Below, in pieces: positions 8,334-15,780 of a stretch of 64,000 nt of DNA; the stretch's first letter is position 1; each line of letters starts with the position of its first letter. This DNA is from Allobrachymonas chironomi DSM 19884 (lineage in GTDB: Bacteria > Pseudomonadota > Gammaproteobacteria > Burkholderiales > Burkholderiaceae_C). The position numbers were made by a program, and so were the translations under genes. Location: positions 1 through 64,000 of the forward strand of contig NZ_KB894774.1 in the NCBI RefSeq assembly GCF_000374625.1, given 5' to 3'. The notes beneath the pieces are model-generated. The model searched no databases, was not told the origin of the DNA, and worked only from the letters and a program-made list of their open reading frames with translations.

Positions 8334-8381
8334 GCCTTCACACGGCAGGGGTCAGTGGTTCGAACCCACTATCACCCACCA
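8334..8381 (+). repeat. attR-type remnant: 3' half of tRNA-Val(CAC)
   Basis: The 48 bases contain the anticodon loop TTCACAC (anticodon CAC), the 3' anticodon stem GGCAG, a full T arm (AGTGG TTCGAAC CCACT), acceptor strand ATCACCC, discriminator A and CCA. Bases 5' of 8334 do not continue the tRNA. This is the duplicated 3' end left by integration into a tRNA gene. The intact, reconstituted tRNA should lie at the other island end, left of this window. Confidence 0.82.
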
Positions 8382-8405
8382 AAAACAAAAACAATAACAA
8401 AAACA

Positions 8406-8440
8406 GGCGCTTACTGGAAACGGTAAGCGCCATTTTTGTT
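8406..8440 (+). terminator. Intrinsic terminator of the tRNA-Val transcript
   Basis: A perfect 9-bp stem GGCGCTTAC/GTAAGCGCC with an 8-nt loop is followed by ATTTTTGTTTT. It lies just beyond the CCA end and originally terminated the tRNA gene. Confidence 0.85.
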
Positions 8441-8470
8441 TTGCATGTGCGCTTTTCGGAGACACCCGAC

Positions 8471-8743
8471 ATGGATCAGAAGCAGATCGAACCACCCGAA
8501 TCCGGTAATCAGACTCCAGACAGGAAAAGTCCCTGGAACTGGATTCTCCCCGCCATCGGCATCATCCTGGCGATCCAGATCCTCGGCCCGGTGGCCGGCC
8601 TGGCCGCGATCGTGGTGTATGTGGTGGTGTCGAAGTCCAAATTGGGCCGTTTCTGGGCCGCGGTGCTGGCTATCGTGACCGGGGTGGTGGTGCTGGCGGG
8701 GCTGATGCAGTTTCTGGGCATGGGGCCAGGCATGACTGGTTGA
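8471..8743 (+). CDS. Small two-helix inner-membrane protein, unknown function
   Basis: A 90-residue protein. After a polar N terminus (about residues 1-20) come two hydrophobic segments, about residues 24-55 (WILPAIGIILAIQILGPVAG and on) and 62-83 (FWAAVLAIVTGVVVLAGL), with a short basic loop SKSKLGR between them. The start ATG at 8471 is chosen because it gives a polar N-terminal tail; the open frame extends upstream into the tRNA fragment. I recognise no family. It is the first chromosomal gene past the island junction. Confidence 0.6.
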   Translation: MDQKQIEPPESGNQTPDRKSPWNWILPAIGIILAIQILGPVAGLAAIVVYVVVSKSKLGRFWAAVLAIVTGVVVLAGLMQFLGMGPGMTG

Positions 8744-8818
8744 GCGCTGTACTTGGTAAAAATAATACTATAAGGTTCATTATTGTTCTAGGAATACCGA
8801 TTGTGCTCTACAATAGAT

Positions 8819-8842
8819 GTTATCTAAAGTTCTAGAGATAAC
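8819..8842. promoter_or_regulatory. Inverted repeat at the start of the lipoprotein gene
   Basis: GTTATCT (8819-8825) and AGATAAC (8836-8842) form a 7-bp inverted repeat ending three bases before the ATG at 8846. It could be an operator or an RNA hairpin masking the ribosome-binding region. Confidence 0.35.
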
Positions 8843-8845
8843 AGC

Positions 8846-9097
8846 ATGAAGCACGCACTTTCCATTATTCTTTTGTCCAGCGCCAGCCTGAGCGCTTGTA
8901 CCGCCGTCACTACCGGCTATCGCCAGATCGACGCCAGTGTCAGTGCCGATATGGCACGTGAATCGGTTCGAATCCGGGAAGCCGAGCGCCAGGAGCGTGC
9001 CGAATTCCGTCAGGAAGATCGCGAATCCCTGATGGACCAGGCTGATGCCATCCAGCGGGCCACGGGCGGTAACGCTGCCGCCTATCTGGTGTATTGA
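8846..9097 (+). CDS. Small lipoprotein, unknown function
   Basis: An 83-residue precursor with a short signal peptide ending in a lipobox, LSAC (Cys18). The mature part is strongly charged and helical (ESVRIREAERQERAEFRQED), suggesting a periplasmic coiled coil anchored by lipid. It is followed 14 nt later by a second small lipoprotein with the same build, so the two probably form an operon and a complex. No family is recognised. Residues after the lipobox do not include Asp at +2, so outer-membrane localisation is expected. Confidence 0.7.
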   Translation: MKHALSIILLSSASLSACTAVTTGYRQIDASVSADMARESVRIREAERQERAEFRQEDRESLMDQADAIQRATGGNAAAYLVY

Positions 9098-9111
9098 GCG
9101 GGAGCAAGAAC

Positions 9112-9438
9112 ATGAGCTACCGTCTGATCACCACGGCACTGCTGGCCAGCCTGTTGGCGGCCTGCGCCACGGAAAATACCGCCAGCCATTACGCCACCGG
9201 TGATGATGCCGCCGTTGTCAAGCAGGGGCGCAATCGCAGTGTGGCGCAATTGTCCGAAAGCGAATTGCGCCAGCACCGCCGCCAGCGTGTCGATGCTGCC
9301 GAGGAAATGGCACTCGATGTCGTCAAGCGGCGCGCGCAGAACGAACAGCTGCAGGACGGACTGAGTACGGCCAACCGTGCGCTGGAAACCGTCAATGGTG
9401 TGATCGGCACCATCCGCAATCTGCGCTGGGGATTCTGA
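9112..9438 (+). CDS. Small lipoprotein, unknown function
   Basis: A 108-residue precursor starting at ATG 9112; an upstream in-frame GTG at 9094 would disrupt the signal peptide. The signal peptide ends in lipobox LAAC (Cys17 or so). The mature protein is mostly helical and charged (SESELRQHRRQRVDAAEEMA), ending in a segment with Val/Ile (NGVIGTIRNLRWGF). Its pairing with the preceding lipoprotein gene, same size class and same composition, suggests they function together. Function unknown. Confidence 0.7.
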   Translation: MSYRLITTALLASLLAACATENTASHYATGDDAAVVKQGRNRSVAQLSESELRQHRRQRVDAAEEMALDVVKRRAQNEQLQDGLSTANRALETVNGVIGTIRNLRWGF

Positions 9439-9447
9439 AAAATCCTT

Positions 9448-9939
9448 TCAGAACACACCCATGACCAGCCCGGCTGCCATGGCCTCTCCCAGTTCGTGGC
9501 AGCGTTCCAGCTCTTCCGGCGGAATCTGCTTGGGCGCCAGAATCGCTTCCGGCTCCTGCACATGGGTACACACAATGATCGGCTCGGCCACCGGCTTGAG
9601 CCTCCAGCCGGTGGCAATGCGGGCGATCTGCCGCGCCGCATTGCTGCCGTCACTGCCGGCGCAGATCAGCGTGGCATAGGGGCGGCCCTGGATCCGGTCC
9701 AGCGCCGGGTAGTAGCAGCGGTCAAAAAAGTCCTTCAGCATGCCGCTGATGCTGGCCAGGTTTTCCGGCGTGGCAAACACCAGGCCGTCGGCCTGCAGCA
9801 CCTCATCGGACTGGGTGGCGCTGGCGTGCTGCAGTCGCACTTCCACCTCGCCAGCTGCCGCAGCGCCGGCCTGGAACGCCTGCGCCATCTGCAGCGTGCC
9901 GCCAGTCAGGCTGTGGTAGACGATCAGCAGGATCGGCAT
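9448..9939 (-). CDS. Flavodoxin / NAD(P)H-dependent FMN reductase-like protein
   Basis: A 163-residue flavodoxin-fold protein. The N-terminal strand and phosphate loop are present (LLIVYHSLTGGTLQMAQAF), as is the second flavin-binding loop (FATPENLASISGMLKDFFDR). The frame also has a TTG start at 9954 overlapping the pirin stop codon, so translational coupling is possible; ATG 9939 is preferred. It is last in a cadR-pirin-flavodoxin run. Flavodoxin-fold reductases next to pirins are often linked to oxidative or electrophile stress, but the substrate cannot be told. Confidence 0.75.
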   Translation of the reverse strand: MPILLIVYHSLTGGTLQMAQAFQAGAAAAGEVEVRLQHASATQSDEVLQADGLVFATPENLASISGMLKDFFDRCYYPALDRIQGRPYATLICAGSDGSNAARQIARIATGWRLKPVAEPIIVCTHVQEPEAILAPKQIPPEELERCHELGEAMAAGLVMGVF

Positions 9940-9950
9940 ATGCGGCTGCG

Positions 9951-10832
9951 TCAACGTGTGGCCCAGGGCACGCGCGGGGCGATCAGGGGCGGGCCGTCAA
10001 AGCCATCGACCTGGCCAAAGCGGCCGTTGCCACTTTCCCAGTCCTGTTGTGCCTGGGCAATCGCTTCGCGGCTGTAGCCGACAAAGTTCCACCAGATGGT
10101 GGGGGTGGATGGCGGGGGTTCGCCGCCAATCAGCAGGGCGCGCGTGCCGGCAGGCAGTTGCAGCTGCAGGCTGTCATGGCCGGGTGGCAGGTAGAGCAGT
10201 TCATCGGCTGCCAGGGCCTCGCCGTTGACGTTGGCCGGCCCGGTCAGCGGCATCAGCCCGTATTCGAAATCGCGCTGCAGTGGCAGGCGCAGCGCCACGT
10301 CCTGTTGCGCCAGCAGGTCCACCCCCAGCAGCGGTGAGTGCACTTCCACTGGCGAACTGTAGCCCAGCCAGTCGCCTACCAGCAGGGTCTGTTCCAGTCC
10401 CGCCTGACACCAGTGCGGCAGCTCCGGGTAATGCTGGAAATCGGCCGGCATGTGCGCCAGCTCCTCGGGCAGTGCGATCCACAGCTGTGCCGTGTGCAGG
10501 TGCGTCTCGCCCGACGCCGATTCCTCGGTATGGCTGATGCCGTGGCCGGCGGTCATCAGGTTGACCTGGCCAGGACGGATCAGCTGCACATGGCCCAGGC
10601 TGTCGCGGTGCAGTACCTGGCCTTTCAGCATCCAGGTAAAAGTCTGCAGGCCGATATGCGGATGCGGGCCGACGCGCAGACCCTGTCCGGGGGCAAACGT
10701 AGTCGGACCGGCATGGTCCAGAAAGCACCAGGCGCCAATCGTGCGCTGCAGGCGCGAGGGCAGGGTGCGCGCCACGGTCAGGCCGTCGCCGAGCTCGGCC
10801 TTGCGTGGAGGAATGCGTTGCGGGGTCTGCAT
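9951..10832 (-). CDS. Pirin family protein (bicupin)
   Basis: A 293-residue bicupin. The N-terminal cupin carries the pirin metal-site residues in HPHIGLQTFTWMLKG and the downstream HGISHTEES motif. The C-terminal cupin is present (LLYLPPGHDSLQLQLP and RALLIGGEPP), and the end has the typical WWNFVG. Pirins bind one Fe or other metal, and several have quercetinase activity; the in vivo role is usually unknown. Start ATG 10832 follows AGGAG. It is 18 nt downstream of cadR and upstream of the flavodoxin gene. Confidence 0.88.
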   Translation of the reverse strand: MQTPQRIPPRKAELGDGLTVARTLPSRLQRTIGAWCFLDHAGPTTFAPGQGLRVGPHPHIGLQTFTWMLKGQVLHRDSLGHVQLIRPGQVNLMTAGHGISHTEESASGETHLHTAQLWIALPEELAHMPADFQHYPELPHWCQAGLEQTLLVGDWLGYSSPVEVHSPLLGVDLLAQQDVALRLPLQRDFEYGLMPLTGPANVNGEALAADELLYLPPGHDSLQLQLPAGTRALLIGGEPPPSTPTIWWNFVGYSREAIAQAQQDWESGNGRFGQVDGFDGPPLIAPRVPWATR

Positions 10833-10850
10833 GGGGGGTGTTCTCCTGGG

Positions 10851-11324
10851 TCAGTGTCCGCCAAGGCCGTGTGTGCCGTGCACATGGCTTGCGCTGGACG
10901 TGGGGGTGACGGTGTCGGCATCCTGCCGGGCGGCGTGCTGCTGCAGCGTGCGCAAAATGCCGCATTCGCATACCTGGCGTGCCTCGCGGCAGGTTTCACG
11001 CAGGGCATGCAGCTGAATTTCCAGCGCCTGCAGCTCGCGGATGCGTGCCGCCACATGCGCGATATGCTCGTCGAGCAGATCGTTGATCTGGGCGCAGTTC
11101 TGCAGCGGCTCCTGCTGGAAGCGCAGCAGCGCCCGGATTTCGTCCAGCGTCATGTCGAGATTGCGGCAATGGCGTATGAAGGACAGCCGTTCCACATGCG
11201 CCGGCGTGTAGATGCGGTAATTACCTTCGCTGCGCGGTGGCGCATCCAGCAGGCCGCTGCGCTCGTAGTAGCGGATGGTTTCGGCCGTGGTGCGCGTGGC
11301 ACGGGCCAATTCACCGATTTTCAT
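10851..11324 (-). CDS. cadR: CadR/PbrR-type MerR regulator
   Basis: A 157-residue MerR-family activator from ATG 11324. The N-terminal HTH reads MKIGELARATRTTAETIRYY, followed by the wing GNYRIYTPAHVERLSFIRHC and LDMTLDEIRALLRF, all characteristic of the Cd(II)/Pb(II) subgroup. Metal-binding Cys residues are in QNCAQIN and in the C-terminal CREARQVCECG. A His-rich tail (SHVHGTHGLGGH) matches the CadR C terminus. It is divergent from a P1B ATPase whose motifs are those of copper pumps, which is an odd pairing. A longer in-frame start at 11435 would run into the promoter. Confidence 0.88.
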   Translation of the reverse strand: MKIGELARATRTTAETIRYYERSGLLDAPPRSEGNYRIYTPAHVERLSFIRHCRNLDMTLDEIRALLRFQQEPLQNCAQINDLLDEHIAHVAARIRELQALEIQLHALRETCREARQVCECGILRTLQQHAARQDADTVTPTSSASHVHGTHGLGGH

Positions 11325-11414
11325 GGCTCTCCTTGTGGCAGGCTGGCTGGTCTTGCATGTCCAGTGTCCGGCTTCCGCGATGACATGATCCCGGACGAGG
11401 TTTTTCTGTCTGGC

Positions 11415-11445
11415 TTGACCTTGACATGATGGCAAGGCTTACCCT
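11415..11445 (+). promoter_or_regulatory. MerR-type promoter of the P-type ATPase gene
   Basis: A -35 TTGACC (11415-11420) and -10 TACCCT (11440-11445) are separated by 19 bp, the long spacer typical of MerR-controlled promoters. An imperfect dyad CCTTGACATG/ATGGCAAGG centred at 11428 fills the spacer and is the probable CadR operator. Confidence 0.8.
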
Positions 11446-11490
11446 AGACAGCAGTTTCCGACAAACACCACCATACAACAGGAAAGCCCG

Positions 11491-13929
11491 ATGCCAGCCG
11501 AAAAAATCAGCCTGCCCGTGGAGGGCATGACCTGCGCCTCCTGCGTGGGACGGGTTGAGCGTGCCCTGAAAAAACTCCCCGGTGTCACCGATGCGGCCGT
11601 GAACCTGGCGACCGAGCGCGCCGATGTCACGGTCGACGGTGCGGACCGCGCCAGCCTGATTGCCGCGATCGAGAAAGCCGGTTACCAGGTGCCGCAGCAG
11701 ACGCTGGAGCTGTCGGTGGCGGAGATGACATGTGCTTCCTGCGTGGCACGCGTCGAACGCGCGCTGAAAAAAGTGCCTGGCGTCAGCAGTGCCAGCGTCA
11801 ACCTGGCGACCGAACGCGCCACCGTACAGGGCAGTGCCGATGCCCGGGCCCTGATCGATGCCATCACGCGCGCTGGTTACCCGGCCCGGCTGGCCAGCTC
11901 TTCGGCTGCCATGCAGCAGGAGCTGGAGCAGCGCAAGCAGGCCGAACAGGCGGCGCTGAAACGCGATCTGCTTCTGGCTGCCATGCTGACGCTGCCGGTT
12001 TTCATTCTCGAAATGGGATCGCACATGATTCCGGCGATGCACCACTGGGTGCAAGACACCATCGGCCTGCAGAACAGCTGGTATCTGCAGTTCGTGCTGA
12101 CCACGCTGGTGCTGATCGGGCCCGGACGGCGCTTTTTCACCCTGGGTTTCCCGGCCCTGCTGCGCGGTGCGCCAGACATGAACAGTCTGGTCGCGGTCGG
12201 GGCCTCCGCCGCCTATGCGTTTTCCATCGTGGCGACTTTTTTCCCGCGCCTGCTGCCGGCCGGCACGGTCAACGTCTATTTCGAGGCGGCAGCGGTCATC
12301 GTCACGCTGATCCTGCTGGGCCGTTATCTGGAAGCGCGCGCCAAGGGCCGCACGTCCGAGGCGATCCAGCGTCTGGTCGGCATGCAGGCGAGGACGGCGC
12401 GGGTGCGTCGCGATGGCCGTGTGCAGGAGGTGCCGATTGCCGAGGTGCGTCCCGGCGATATCGTTGAAGTGCGTCCCGGCGAACGTGTGCCGGTGGATGG
12501 CGAGCTTGCCGAGGGGGAAAGCTGGATCGATGAAAGCATGATTTCCGGTGAACCCTTGCCGGTGCAGAAGCGCCTGGGTGCCAGCGTCACGGGCGGCACT
12601 GTCAACCAGACTGGCGCCTTTGCCTTCCGCGCCACGGCGGTCGGCGAGGCCACCATGCTGGCGCAAATCATTCGCATGGTGGAGCAGGCTCAGGGCGGCA
12701 AGCTGCCGATCCAGGGTCTGGTGGATCGCATCACCATGTGGTTTGTGCCGGCAGTGATGACGCTGGCCGTGCTGACCTTTCTGGTCTGGCTGATCTGGGG
12801 GCCGGAGCCGGCGCTCACCTTTGGCCTGGTCAATGGCGTGGCCGTGCTCATCATTGCCTGTCCCTGCGCCATGGGTCTGGCGACTCCCACATCCATCATG
12901 GTGGGCACCGGCCGGGGGGCCGAACTCGGCGTGCTGTTCCGCAAGGGCGAGGCGCTGCAGGCCTTGCAGGAAGTGCGGGTGGTGGCTTTTGACAAGACCG
13001 GCACGCTGACCGAAGGCCGTCCGGAGCTGACCGATCTGGTACTGGCCAGCGGTTTTCGTCGTGAAGCGGTATTGCCGCTGCTGGCCGCCGCCGAAGCCAG
13101 ATCCGAACATCCGATTGCGCGCGCCATCGTGGCTGCCGCTGACGGCATGGATCTGCCCGAGGTCAGCCGATTCGATTCCGTCACTGGCTTCGGTATCGCG
13201 GCCGAGGCGGGCGGTCAGCGCGTGGAGATCGGAGCGGATCGCTACATGCAGCAGCTCGGCCTGCAGGTGGATGTCTTTGCCGACGAAGCCCGGCGCATGG
13301 GGGACGAAGGCAAGTCGCCGATGTACGCGGCGATCGATGGCCGCCTGGCCGCCGTCCTGGCCGTGGCCGACCCGATCAAGCCGAGCACGCCAGCCGCGAT
13401 CCAGGCGATGCACGCCATGGGCCTGCGCGTGGCCATGGTGACCGGTGACAACCGCCGCACCGCCGATGCCATCGCGCGCCAGCTCGGCATTGACGAGGTG
13501 GTGGCCGAGGTGCTGCCGGAAGGCAAGGTGGCCGCCATTCAGCAGCTGCGCCAGCACGGCAAGCTCGCCTTTGTGGGCGATGGCATCAATGACGCGCCAG
13601 CACTGGCCGAAGCCGATGTCGGCCTGGCAGTAGGTACCGGCACCGATATCGCCATCGAAGCGGCCGATGTGGTGCTGATGACTGGTCGCCTGACGGCAGT
13701 GTCCGATGCGATTGCATTGTCCCGTGCCACCATGCGCAATATCCGCCAGAACCTGTTCTGGGCCTTTGCCTACAACACGGCACTGATTCCGGTGGCAGCC
13801 GGGGTGTTGTACCCGGCTTTCGGCATCCTGCTGTCGCCGGTATTTGCCGCCGGGGCCATGGCGCTCAGCTCGGTGTTCGTGCTGGGCAATGCGCTGCGCC
13901 TGCGGCGCTTCCGGCCGGCAGCCGCCTGA
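11491..13929 (+). CDS. copA: Copper-exporting P1B-1 ATPase
   Basis: An 812-residue heavy-metal ATPase. Two HMA domains each carry MTCASC (Cys15/18 and Cys81/84). The transmembrane metal site is CPC (Cys457, Cys459). The phosphorylation motif DKTGT begins at Asp501, and TGDN and GDGINDAP follow. The C-terminal helices read YNTALIP and MALSS, the class-1 (Cu+) signatures YN(X)4P and M(X)2SS. It should export Cu+ (or Ag+) from the cytoplasm. A clear ribosome-binding site (AGGAAAG) precedes the ATG. The divergent regulator is CadR-like rather than CueR-like. Confidence 0.92.
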   Translation: MPAEKISLPVEGMTCASCVGRVERALKKLPGVTDAAVNLATERADVTVDGADRASLIAAIEKAGYQVPQQTLELSVAEMTCASCVARVERALKKVPGVSSASVNLATERATVQGSADARALIDAITRAGYPARLASSSAAMQQELEQRKQAEQAALKRDLLLAAMLTLPVFILEMGSHMIPAMHHWVQDTIGLQNSWYLQFVLTTLVLIGPGRRFFTLGFPALLRGAPDMNSLVAVGASAAYAFSIVATFFPRLLPAGTVNVYFEAAAVIVTLILLGRYLEARAKGRTSEAIQRLVGMQARTARVRRDGRVQEVPIAEVRPGDIVEVRPGERVPVDGELAEGESWIDESMISGEPLPVQKRLGASVTGGTVNQTGAFAFRATAVGEATMLAQIIRMVEQAQGGKLPIQGLVDRITMWFVPAVMTLAVLTFLVWLIWGPEPALTFGLVNGVAVLIIACPCAMGLATPTSIMVGTGRGAELGVLFRKGEALQALQEVRVVAFDKTGTLTEGRPELTDLVLASGFRREAVLPLLAAAEARSEHPIARAIVAAADGMDLPEVSRFDSVTGFGIAAEAGGQRVEIGADRYMQQLGLQVDVFADEARRMGDEGKSPMYAAIDGRLAAVLAVADPIKPSTPAAIQAMHAMGLRVAMVTGDNRRTADAIARQLGIDEVVAEVLPEGKVAAIQQLRQHGKLAFVGDGINDAPALAEADVGLAVGTGTDIAIEAADVVLMTGRLTAVSDAIALSRATMRNIRQNLFWAFAYNTALIPVAAGVLYPAFGILLSPVFAAGAMALSSVFVLGNALRLRRFRPAAA

Positions 13930-14727
13930 TCAGAGGGATGCCGGGGCGATGCCCTGGTGCCCTTCCATGGGCAGATCCAGCATCAGTGCCCTGGCCTTGT
14001 GGATCAGCAGGTCATCGAAGGAGTAAAACCCCTTGTCGCAGCTGGCCAGCTCTTCCAGTGCAAAGGCGGCACCGGTACCGAAAGCCTCGCGGCGGATGGA
14101 GTCGTGGATCAGACGCACGGTCTGGTGCGGGAAGCCGAAAATCACCTCGTGATGGCCCACGATGCCGCCCACGCGCAGCGAGGTCACATTGCTTTCCTCG
14201 ATGTTCAGGCTCTGGGCAATCTTGCGTGCCGTGCCCGAGACTTCCGGCTTGTCACGGAAATGCTGCTCCACGATTTCGACATCGGCAAATGGTGCAATGG
14301 AGCGCAGCATCTTGGCCGCCAGCAGCAGGATGTTGATGCCCAGCGTGATATTGGGCGAGCTCATCACGCGCGTATCTTCGCCCAGGCCGCGCAAATACGC
14401 CAGTTGTTCCGGGCTGTAGGCCGAGATGGCCGTGACCAGTAGAATCTCGCGCTGGCGCACCTTTTCGGCATAGCGTTCCAGCGTAGAGGCATCCGAAAAA
14501 TCGACGATGGCATCGACCGGATGCGTATCCAGCCACTGGTCCAGATCCAGTTCGTCCAGACCCATGACCGGAATGGCCGGCTGGCCTTCCATGTGGCCGC
14601 CAGACGGCGCCGAGCGGCGCATGATCCACTGCAGCGCATAACGCGGGTCTTCGGCCAGTACGCGGGCAACGGCCTGTCCGGCCTTGCCATAGCCCATCAG
14701 GCCGACTTTCATTTTTGCTTTGGGCAT
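13930..14727 (-). CDS. DapB-family reductase (dihydrodipicolinate reductase-like)
   Basis: A 265-residue protein with an N-terminal Rossmann fold (KVGLMGYGKAGQAVARVL) and the DapB signature region EIVEQHFRDKPEVSGTA. The general acid His and the catalytic Lys are kept, but the second His of the usual HH pair is Phe and the A-P before SGTA is E-V. It is therefore either a divergent dapB or a paralogue acting on another substrate. It is convergent with copA and preceded by a good AAGGAG site at ATG 14727. No lysine-pathway neighbours are seen. Confidence 0.72.
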   Translation of the reverse strand: MPKAKMKVGLMGYGKAGQAVARVLAEDPRYALQWIMRRSAPSGGHMEGQPAIPVMGLDELDLDQWLDTHPVDAIVDFSDASTLERYAEKVRQREILLVTAISAYSPEQLAYLRGLGEDTRVMSSPNITLGINILLLAAKMLRSIAPFADVEIVEQHFRDKPEVSGTARKIAQSLNIEESNVTSLRVGGIVGHHEVIFGFPHQTVRLIHDSIRREAFGTGAAFALEELASCDKGFYSFDDLLIHKARALMLDLPMEGHQGIAPASL

Positions 14728-15153
14728 CGTGTGTTTCTCCTTTGCGTGACCGGGACTGCAACTCCGGTCTGAATGGGGGCATCACGGTGGGCGGGAACGT
14801 CCCTGGGGGTAGGGATCGGTTGGCATGCGAACCTTGCTGACACAGCACCGGCATGATTTGGCATCCCGCAATCGGGCGTTACCCTGTGGCTAGGATAAAC
14901 GCCGGAAGCGCATTATGTGCGATAAGGCCGCTGCCTGACAGGTAGCCGGCGTCAGCCGCCAAGTAGGGCATAGATGTCGGAATTGGCCCAACAGATCATG
15001 CATATGGCAGAGCTTTCAGTCTGCTGCTGGTTCGCAATGTATATCTTTTTTCTAGGTGAAATTCCTCGGAAATTTTTTTGTAGATTGCAGAAAATTGCCT
15101 GCAATTGCCGCACGATGAGGGCCAGTTGACGTCAAATGCTGTTGGCAGGCGGT
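14728..15153. other. Intergenic region with no recognised feature
   Basis: About 426 bp between the DapB-like gene and the broken DUF364 gene. No convincing coding frame, RNA gene or terminator with T-run was found. Bases 15037-15100 are noticeably A/T-rich compared with the surroundings and could hold a promoter for an unrecognised transcript. Confidence 0.5.
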
Positions 15154-15780
15154 TCAGGTAGCGGTTCCCAGCCGCAGCGTCACACGGTCCACGGACTTGC
15201 CAAAAAAGTGCAGCCCCGAACCGCCTTCGGCCAGCAGATCCAGCAGGGCGTCCGGATCCCGTACCCGGGTGCCACCCAGCACCGTGACGCCGCGCCGCGC
15301 ATAGGGCTGCGCCAGCAGGGTGGCCGTGGGGCCCACCACGGCCGCTTCGGCTCCGGGCTTCAGGCCTTGCAGCAGGGCATCCAGCGAGTCGTTGACCAGG
15401 GTGGTGCCGGTGGTGATGAACACATCGGCATGGGGCACCAGCTCGCCAGCCCGGTGGGCCGGCACGTAGTAGGGCATCTCCTCCGGTTGCAAGGTAGCCG
15501 GGTCCAGCTCCAGCACCTTGAAGTCCTGCCCCCGTTGCCGTAACTGCCGCAGATAGGGCGGAAAGGCGCCGACCAGCACCACCTTGTGCCAGGGTTGCAG
15601 TTGCAGCGCATCAAAGGCATCGCCCACGCCGGCGCTGACCCCTGCCGGCAGTCCTTCTTTCTGCCACAGGGTTTCGGCCAGGGCGTTGAGCGTGGCAATC
15701 GCCAGGGCGCGGCGCAGATCCTGGGGCCGATGCAGATCGCGCAGCAGGTCGCGGGCCAGCTGGCCGCGGCCATGGCGGGT
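15154..15780 (-). pseudogene. DUF364 / heavy-metal-chelation family gene, 5' half lost
   Basis: The minus-strand frame from about 15780 to the stop at 15154 encodes about 205 residues of the DUF364 domain: RALAIATLNALAETLW, KVVLVGAFPPYLRQL, DVFITTGTTLVNDSLDALL and GTRVRDPDALLDLL. The N-terminal DUF4213 domain, its start codon and promoter are absent. Upstream of about 15780 the frame continues only as nonsense opposite a Pro/Ala-rich gene of another origin. The gene was therefore cut by an insertion or deletion. Family members occur near metal or cofactor uptake genes. Confidence 0.78.

Larger units (their letters stand above)
1..8381 (-). mobile_element. Capsid-forming phage satellite (cf-PICI-like island), left end outside window
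   Basis: All genes point the same way and read, in transcription order, integrase, AlpA-type regulator, primase-helicase, candidate origin, HK97 major capsid, prohead protease, portal, HNH, TerS, TerL. No tail, lysis, lysogeny repressor or transposase gene is visible. This set and order are what is described for capsid-forming phage-inducible chromosomal islands, which make their own small heads and take tails from a helper phage. The right boundary is the 3' half of a tRNA-Val gene at 8334-8381. The left boundary lies beyond base 1, so a small prophage with tail genes further left is not excluded. Confidence 0.75.

Noticed and set aside
11311-13557. A 748-codon open frame on the minus strand opposite copA
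   Set aside because: It is His/Gln/Arg-rich nonsense caused by GC-rich codons on the other strand; copA has all family motifs and a ribosome-binding site.
14728-15153. Cobalamin riboswitch or other metal riboswitch in the gap before the DUF364 gene
   Set aside because: No conserved box of a known riboswitch could be recognised, and the adjacent gene points away from being controlled from this side.
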